From: JAJPKK01 sp035311445
GTDB lineage: Bacteria; Pseudomonadota; Alphaproteobacteria; Rhizobiales; Xanthobacteraceae
Length of the DNA: 64,000 nt
Reading direction: 5' to 3'
Assembly: GCA_035311445.1 (NCBI GenBank)
Contig: DATGCX010000031.1
Coordinates: 1 to 64,000 of the forward strand
Every line of letters starts with the position of its first letter. Position 1 is the stretch's first letter. This document shows, piece by piece, positions 59,634 through 64,000 of the stretch. A model generated the notes under the pieces. The model saw only the letters and a list, made by a program, of their open reading frames with translations, had not been told where the DNA came from and made no database searches. Position numbers and translations under genes: made by a program.

Positions 59634-60095
59634 TCAACGTCCTGCAGCTTCACCCGTTTGCCTCAACGCCTCGCCGATCGCCATGGCGCAGGTCATAGCG
59701 ACGTTGAGTGAGCGCATTCCGGCGCGCATCGGGATGCGCAGCCGCACCTCGGCGGCTGCGTGGACGTGATCGGGAACGCCCGCCGACTCGCGGCCGAACA
59801 GGAGAATGTCGCGCGTTTCGTAGCGATGATCGAGATACGAGATGGCGGCCCTGGTCGTGAACAGCACCAGGCGCAGGCCGTGCACATCGCGCCAGCGCTC
59901 AAAGTCCAGCCACGACGCGTGTCGTGTCAGAGACACCTGTTCGAGGTAGTCCATGCCGGCCCGCCGGAATGCCCGATCAGTGACCGGAAATCCGGCGGGC
60001 TCGATGAGGTGGGCCCCAAGCCCCAGGCAGGCAGCAAGGCGGAGCACCGTGCCGGTATTCTGAGGGATGTCGGGCTCGAACAACGCGATTCGCAT
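59634..60095 (-). CDS. trmL: tRNA (cytidine/uridine-34 2'-O)-methyltransferase
   Basis: A SPOUT-fold protein of 153 residues. MRIALFEPDIPQNTGTVLRL, FPVTDRAFRRAGMDYLEQV, LLFGRESAGVPDHVH and the knot region RIPMRAGMRSLNVAMTCAMA are all TrmL/SpoU hallmarks. It methylates the wobble ribose of certain leucine tRNAs. I take the ATG at 60095, which starts the conserved region; an in-frame ATG lies four codons upstream. Confidence 0.9.
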   Translation of the reverse strand: MRIALFEPDIPQNTGTVLRLAACLGLGAHLIEPAGFPVTDRAFRRAGMDYLEQVSLTRHASWLDFERWRDVHGLRLVLFTTRAAISYLDHRYETRDILLFGRESAGVPDHVHAAAEVRLRIPMRAGMRSLNVAMTCAMAIGEALRQTGEAAGR

Positions 60096-60372
60096 AGAGC
60101 CTGCCATGGCGGCCCGGTTGCGAGGGACCCCGACCCGTCGAGTCCATCATCAATTCGTACGAGCCTCGTGGGGTGACTGCGTTAGCGGGCTTGCGCTCTG
60201 CCGGCAAGGGTGTCAATAAGCCCGACACAATGGTGCGGCGCCGCATGTCCCGTGATTGTCGCGGGCGGCGTTTGTCGTCACCAAGGGAGCGTCTCTTTGG
60301 GGGCTTCGTTCGGTGCCCGTGCGCGTCAGCAGGCGCACCGCGCGGACGGACGTGAGATCGAAAGGATAGACC

Positions 60373-60900
60373 GTGACGACCATTTCTGCGGCCGAGCCGA
60401 CGCGCCGCGATTTTCTCTTTGTGGCGACCGGAGCCGCAACTGCGGTCGGCGCCGCCGCCACGCTTGTGCCACTGATCGCGCAAATGAACCCTGACGCTTC
60501 GACGATCGCGGCTGGAGCCCCCATCGAGGTCGATCTGACTCCGATCGCGGAAGGCCAGATCATCAAGGTGTTCTGGCGCAGCAAGCCGATCTACATCAGT
60601 CACCGTAGCAAAAAGGAGATCGAGGAGGCGCAAAGCGTTCCACTCGGCGACCTGCCGGACCCGCAGCCGGACCAGGCCCGCGTCAAACCCGGTCATGATC
60701 AATGGCTGGTGGTGATCGGTATCTGTACCCATCTGGGCTGCATTCCGCTCGCCCACCAGGGCGACTACGACGGCTGGTTCTGCCCCTGCCACGGCTCGCA
60801 ATACGACACATCCGGGCGTATCCGCCGTGGCCCGGCGCCCGCCAACCTCCCGCTGCCGCCCTATGCCTTCCTGTCCGACGGCAAAATCCAAATCGGCTGA
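60373..60900 (+). CDS. petA: Ubiquinol-cytochrome c reductase Rieske iron-sulfur subunit
   Basis: A 175-residue protein with a Tat-like anchor (TRRDFLFVATGAATAVGAAA). The 2Fe-2S ligands are C118-x-H120 (CTHLGC) and C137-x2-H140 (CPCHGS), with C123/C139 for the disulfide. It belongs to the bc1 complex of the membrane and hands electrons from quinol to cytochrome c1. It starts at a GTG and is directly followed by the fused cytochrome b/c1 gene (the fbcF position). Confidence 0.95.
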   Translation: MTTISAAEPTRRDFLFVATGAATAVGAAATLVPLIAQMNPDASTIAAGAPIEVDLTPIAEGQIIKVFWRSKPIYISHRSKKEIEEAQSVPLGDLPDPQPDQARVKPGHDQWLVVIGICTHLGCIPLAHQGDYDGWFCPCHGSQYDTSGRIRRGPAPANLPLPPYAFLSDGKIQIG

Positions 60901-60924
60901 CGCCTGAATCCCGGAAGAGACATC

Positions 60925-63111
60925 ATGAGCGGATCCTCAACCGACAAGACCCATGGCACTTCAGACCTGAAGGCTTGGCCGTACAATCTCAAGCGCGAGG
61001 ATGGCAGCCCTTATGAGCCACCGACTTATAAACCGCCGAATGCCATATTGCGCTGGTTTGAGGACCGGCTGCCGATCATGGGCCTCAGCTATACGGCCGG
61101 GGTATCCTACCCGACGCCGCGGAACCTGAACTACTGGTGGACCTTCGGCGGCATTCTGACCTTCATGCTGGTGGTGCAGATTGTGACGGGGGTCGTGCTG
61201 GTGATGCACTACATTCCCGAGGCCGGTATGGCGTTCAATTCAGTCGAGCACATCATGCGCGATGTGAATTACGGCTGGCTGCTGCGCTACCTGCATTCGA
61301 ACGGCGCGTCGATGTTCTTTCTGGCCGGTTACATTCACATGTTTCGAGGGATGTATTACGGCTCCTACAAAGCGCCGCGGGAGGTGCTGTGGATTCTTGG
61401 TGTCATCATCTACCTCCTGATGATGGCGACCGGCTTCATGGGGTATGTACTGCCGTGGGGCCAGATGAGCTACTGGGCCGCGACCGTCATCACCAATCTG
61501 TTCTCGGCCATCCCGGTGGTGGGGGATGCGATTGTGACATGGCTGTGGGGCGGGTATTCGGTCGGCGGTCCGACCCTCACGCGGTTCTTCTCGTTGCACT
61601 ATCTCTTGCCGTTCGCCATCGCTGCCGTCGTTGTGCTGCACATCTGGGCTCTTCATGTAGTCGGCCAGAACAACCCGACGGGCGTCGATCCGCAGACGGA
61701 AAAGGATACGGTGGCGTTCACCCCTTATGCGACCATCAAGGATGGCTTCTTTATTGGGTTGTTCGCCATCCTCTATGCGTGGTTCGTGTTCTACATCCCG
61801 AATTTCCTTGGTCATGCCGACAACTATATTCAGGCCAATCCGGCGGTCACACCCCCGCACATCGTCCCTGAATGGTACTATTTGCCCTTCTACGCCATCC
61901 TCCGCTCGATCCCGAACAAGCTGTTGGGTGTCATTGCGCTGTTCGCATCGATCGTCATCCTGGCTTTCCTGCCCTGGCTAGATACCTCGCGGGTCAAGTC
62001 CGCGAGGTACCGGCCGCTTTACAGGCAGTTCTTCTGGCTCTTCGTGGTCACGTGCGTTCTGCTGGGTTGGCTCGGCTCGAAGCCGCCGGAGGGCGGGTAC
62101 GTCATCATGTCCCGCCTTCTGACCGCATGGTACTTCATCCACTTTATCATCGTGCTGCCGTTGCTCGGCCTGATTGAGCAGCCCAAGCCGGTGCCGCGTT
62201 CGCTTTCGGAGGCCGCGCTCAAGGGCGGCAAGGCCGCATTTTTGATCGCGCTCGCGTTCGGCACCGCCGCGCTCATCGGGACGCCGCAGCGGGTCGCGGC
62301 CCAGCAGCAGGGGGAGGTGCAACCGCCGCGCAACACATGGTCATTCGCTGGCCCGTTCGGCAAGTTCGATCGCGGTCAGCTCCAGCGCGGCTTCAAAGTC
62401 TACCACGACGTCTGTCAGACCTGCCACAGCCTCGCGCTGCTGTCGTTCCGCAATCTCGGCGAGGAAGGCGGACCGGAATTTTCCGCTGCAGAGGTCACGG
62501 CGATCGCGGCGGAGTACAAAGTCAAGGATGGGCCCAATGACCAGGGTGACATGTTCGAGCGGCCCGGCCGGCCAGCCGACCATTTCCCGCCGCCGTTTCC
62601 CAACGAGCAGGCGGCGCGTTTCGCCAATGGCGGATCGCTGCCCCCCGACATGTCCGTGCTTGCCAAGGCGCGCCAGTATGAGCGCGGATTTCCCTGGTTC
62701 GTGATCGACGCGTTTATTCCGTATCAGGAGCTGGGCGCCGACTACATGGTGGCGCTGCTCAAGGGCTACGCCCCAACACCAGCCGGCATGACCATGCCGT
62801 CGGGCATGCAGTACAACACCTATTTCCCGGGCCATGCCATCGGCATGCCGCCGCCGCTGTCGGACGGCGTGGTCACTTATACGGATGGCGCGCCGCAGAC
62901 CGTCGATCAATACGCCAAGGATGTGGCGGCGTTCCTGATGTGGGCCGCGGAGCCTACGCTCGAAGCGCGCAAACGCATCGGCTTTGAGGTGATGATCTTC
63001 CTCGTGGTCCTGAGCGGACTATTGTACTTCACCAAAAAGAAAGTCTGGCACGACATCGAAAAGCCGCGCGAACTCGCACGCGGGCAGGACCCCAAGACCA
63101 CCACGATGTAG
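60925..63111 (+). CDS. fbcH: Fused cytochrome b/cytochrome c1 precursor
   Basis: A 728-residue fusion. Cytochrome b occupies about 1-410, with haem-ligand helices (LHSNGASMFFLAGYIHMFRG, PFAIAAVVVLHIWALHVVGQ) and the PEWY motif (VPEWYYLPFYAILRSIPNKL). A signal-like segment (AFLIALAFGTAALIGTPQRV, then AAQQQ) precedes cytochrome c1, whose haem site CQTCH is at about 497-501 and whose anchor is the helix FEVMIFLVVLSGLLYFTKKK. In Bradyrhizobium such a product is cleaved into the two cytochromes. Confidence 0.95.
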   Translation: MSGSSTDKTHGTSDLKAWPYNLKREDGSPYEPPTYKPPNAILRWFEDRLPIMGLSYTAGVSYPTPRNLNYWWTFGGILTFMLVVQIVTGVVLVMHYIPEAGMAFNSVEHIMRDVNYGWLLRYLHSNGASMFFLAGYIHMFRGMYYGSYKAPREVLWILGVIIYLLMMATGFMGYVLPWGQMSYWAATVITNLFSAIPVVGDAIVTWLWGGYSVGGPTLTRFFSLHYLLPFAIAAVVVLHIWALHVVGQNNPTGVDPQTEKDTVAFTPYATIKDGFFIGLFAILYAWFVFYIPNFLGHADNYIQANPAVTPPHIVPEWYYLPFYAILRSIPNKLLGVIALFASIVILAFLPWLDTSRVKSARYRPLYRQFFWLFVVTCVLLGWLGSKPPEGGYVIMSRLLTAWYFIHFIIVLPLLGLIEQPKPVPRSLSEAALKGGKAAFLIALAFGTAALIGTPQRVAAQQQGEVQPPRNTWSFAGPFGKFDRGQLQRGFKVYHDVCQTCHSLALLSFRNLGEEGGPEFSAAEVTAIAAEYKVKDGPNDQGDMFERPGRPADHFPPPFPNEQAARFANGGSLPPDMSVLAKARQYERGFPWFVIDAFIPYQELGADYMVALLKGYAPTPAGMTMPSGMQYNTYFPGHAIGMPPPLSDGVVTYTDGAPQTVDQYAKDVAAFLMWAAEPTLEARKRIGFEVMIFLVVLSGLLYFTKKKVWHDIEKPRELARGQDPKTTTM

Positions 63112-63120
63112 GTGGGGTTC

Positions 63121-63996
63121 ATGACCCGCTCAGTGCTGGGCATCATCGGGGGCTCCGGCATCTACGACCTGCCGGGGCTGGAGAACGTCGTCGAGAAATC
63201 GATCGTGAGCCCATGGGGGGAGCCCTCGGCGCCGCTGCGGATTGGCGATATCGCGGGCCTTCCGGCGGTATTCATGCCCCGTCACGACAAGGGCCACCGC
63301 CTGTCACCGTCGGACATCAATTACCGCGCCAATATCGATGTGCTCAAGCGCGCCGGCGTTACCGATCTCGTCTCGCTGTCGGCCTGCGGCTCTTTTAAGG
63401 AAGAGTTGCCGCCCGGCACCTTCGTGCTGATCGACCAGTTCGTTGACCGTACCCACAAGCGCGAAAGCTCATTCTTTGGCAAAGGCTGCGTTGCCCATGT
63501 GTCAATGGCACATCCGGTATCGCCGCGCCTGCGCATTCATCTCGCTGCGGCCGCTGAAGCGGAGGGCATCGGCGTCGTGCGCGGCGGCACCTATGTGTGC
63601 ATGGAGGGCCCACAGTTCTCCTCGCTGGCCGAAAGCCTCACCTATAAGCAGCACGGCTATGCGGTGATCGGTATGACCAACATGCCGGAGGCGAAGCTCG
63701 CCCGTGAGGCAGAGCTCTGTTACGCGACCGTAGCCATGGTCACGGATTTCGACTGCTGGCATCCCGACCATGACGCCGTCACGGTGCAGGACATCATCAA
63801 GGTGCTCACTGCCAATGCCGAGAAGGCAAGGCGCCTGGTGGCGAGACTGGCGCGCGACTTGCCGCGCGAACACGAACCGTGCCCGATCGGCTCCGACCGC
63901 GCCCTTGATAATGCCATCATCACGGCGCCGGAAGCCCGCGACCCGGCGCTGATGGCCAAGCTCGACGCCGTTGCGGGCCGCCTGTTCGGGGCTTGA
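63121..63996 (+). CDS. mtnP: S-methyl-5'-thioadenosine phosphorylase
   Basis: A 291-residue phosphorylase. The ATG at 63121 begins MTRSVLGIIGGSGIYDLPGL with the phosphate loop; PRHDKGHRLSPSDINYRANI, LKRAGVTDLVSLSACGSFKE, GGTYVCMEGPQFSSLAES and VIGMTNMPEAKLAREAELCY are family motifs, and DFDCWHPDHDAV gives the base-binding Asp. It splits MTA to adenine and MTR-1-phosphate in methionine salvage. It follows fbcH by nine bases. The stop lies four bases before the window end. Confidence 0.95.
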   Translation: MTRSVLGIIGGSGIYDLPGLENVVEKSIVSPWGEPSAPLRIGDIAGLPAVFMPRHDKGHRLSPSDINYRANIDVLKRAGVTDLVSLSACGSFKEELPPGTFVLIDQFVDRTHKRESSFFGKGCVAHVSMAHPVSPRLRIHLAAAAEAEGIGVVRGGTYVCMEGPQFSSLAESLTYKQHGYAVIGMTNMPEAKLAREAELCYATVAMVTDFDCWHPDHDAVTVQDIIKVLTANAEKARRLVARLARDLPREHEPCPIGSDRALDNAIITAPEARDPALMAKLDAVAGRLFGA

Positions 63997-64000
63997 CGGG

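Noticed and set aside
1..64000. Search for tRNA, rRNA and riboswitches
   Set aside because: No T-loop-like sequences in a cloverleaf setting, rRNA-like stretches or recognisable riboswitch cores were seen by eye.

Overview
This is a GC-rich (roughly 60-65 %) window of an alphaproteobacterial, Rhizobiales-type chromosome, most like the Bradyrhizobium/Rhodopseudomonas/Xanthobacteraceae group. The strongest lineage evidence is at the right end: a Rieske gene followed by a fused cytochrome b/c1 gene (fbcFH layout), hemF, the DUF1285 - NUDIX CoA pyrophosphatase - small membrane protein - CCA-transferase gene order, an MbfA-type ferritin-VIT1 iron exporter, and a MoxR/DUF58/BatA-like operon. No rRNA, tRNA, CRISPR array, intact IS element or prophage was seen.

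Layout. 1-5,750: a partial SMP-30/gluconolactonase-like gene, then loosely packed small exported or membrane proteins (including an inverted pair of related small membrane proteins), the C-terminal remnant of a Ku end-joining gene, an MHS-type MFS transporter and an orphan NarL-type response regulator. 5,900-14,000: an epimerase-like gene and a run rich in exported proteins: a PQQ alcohol dehydrogenase, a VOC protein, a carboxymuconolactone-decarboxylase-like protein, a cupin, two related proteins of unknown function and an ABC_sub_bind solute receptor. This looks like a periplasmic oxidation module. 14,400-18,000: an exported nuclease-like protein, an SDR that lacks the usual catalytic residues, and a ThDP enzyme.

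18,050-19,870 is an AT-richer island holding an overlapping operon of a one-helix membrane peptide, a DEDDh exonuclease and a nucleotidyltransferase; it is the best candidate here for an undescribed (possibly defence) system. 20,060-28,850 is an aromatic-acid region: an ACMSD-like amidohydrolase, livMHFG-type ABC transporter genes without a receptor, an FAH-family hydrolase, an NTF2-like protein and a gentisate 1,2-dioxygenase. It is interrupted at 25,600-26,870 by a second AT-richer island (2-TM protein, small protein, HEPN protein).

29,000-43,500 mixes household and accessory genes: an LVIVD-repeat protein, an ECF42-type sigma factor with its DGPF partner, a vapBC locus with a perfect operator palindrome, GNAT, NUDIX, MbfA, a metallophosphoesterase carrying an in-frame palindromic insertion, hydroxypyruvate isomerase, a methyltransferase/MTHFR-like pair and a ParA gene overlapping a small partner. 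43,500-64,000 is mostly conserved core: the MoxR operon, the DUF1285-CCA operon, a TauE-type permease, an exported metallo-beta-lactamase-fold protein, a vapB antitoxin with a broken vapC, hemF, phoD-like, trmL-like, fbcFH and MTA phosphorylase. REP-like palindromes bounded by TGTAG...CTACA and GC-rich hairpins recur between genes.
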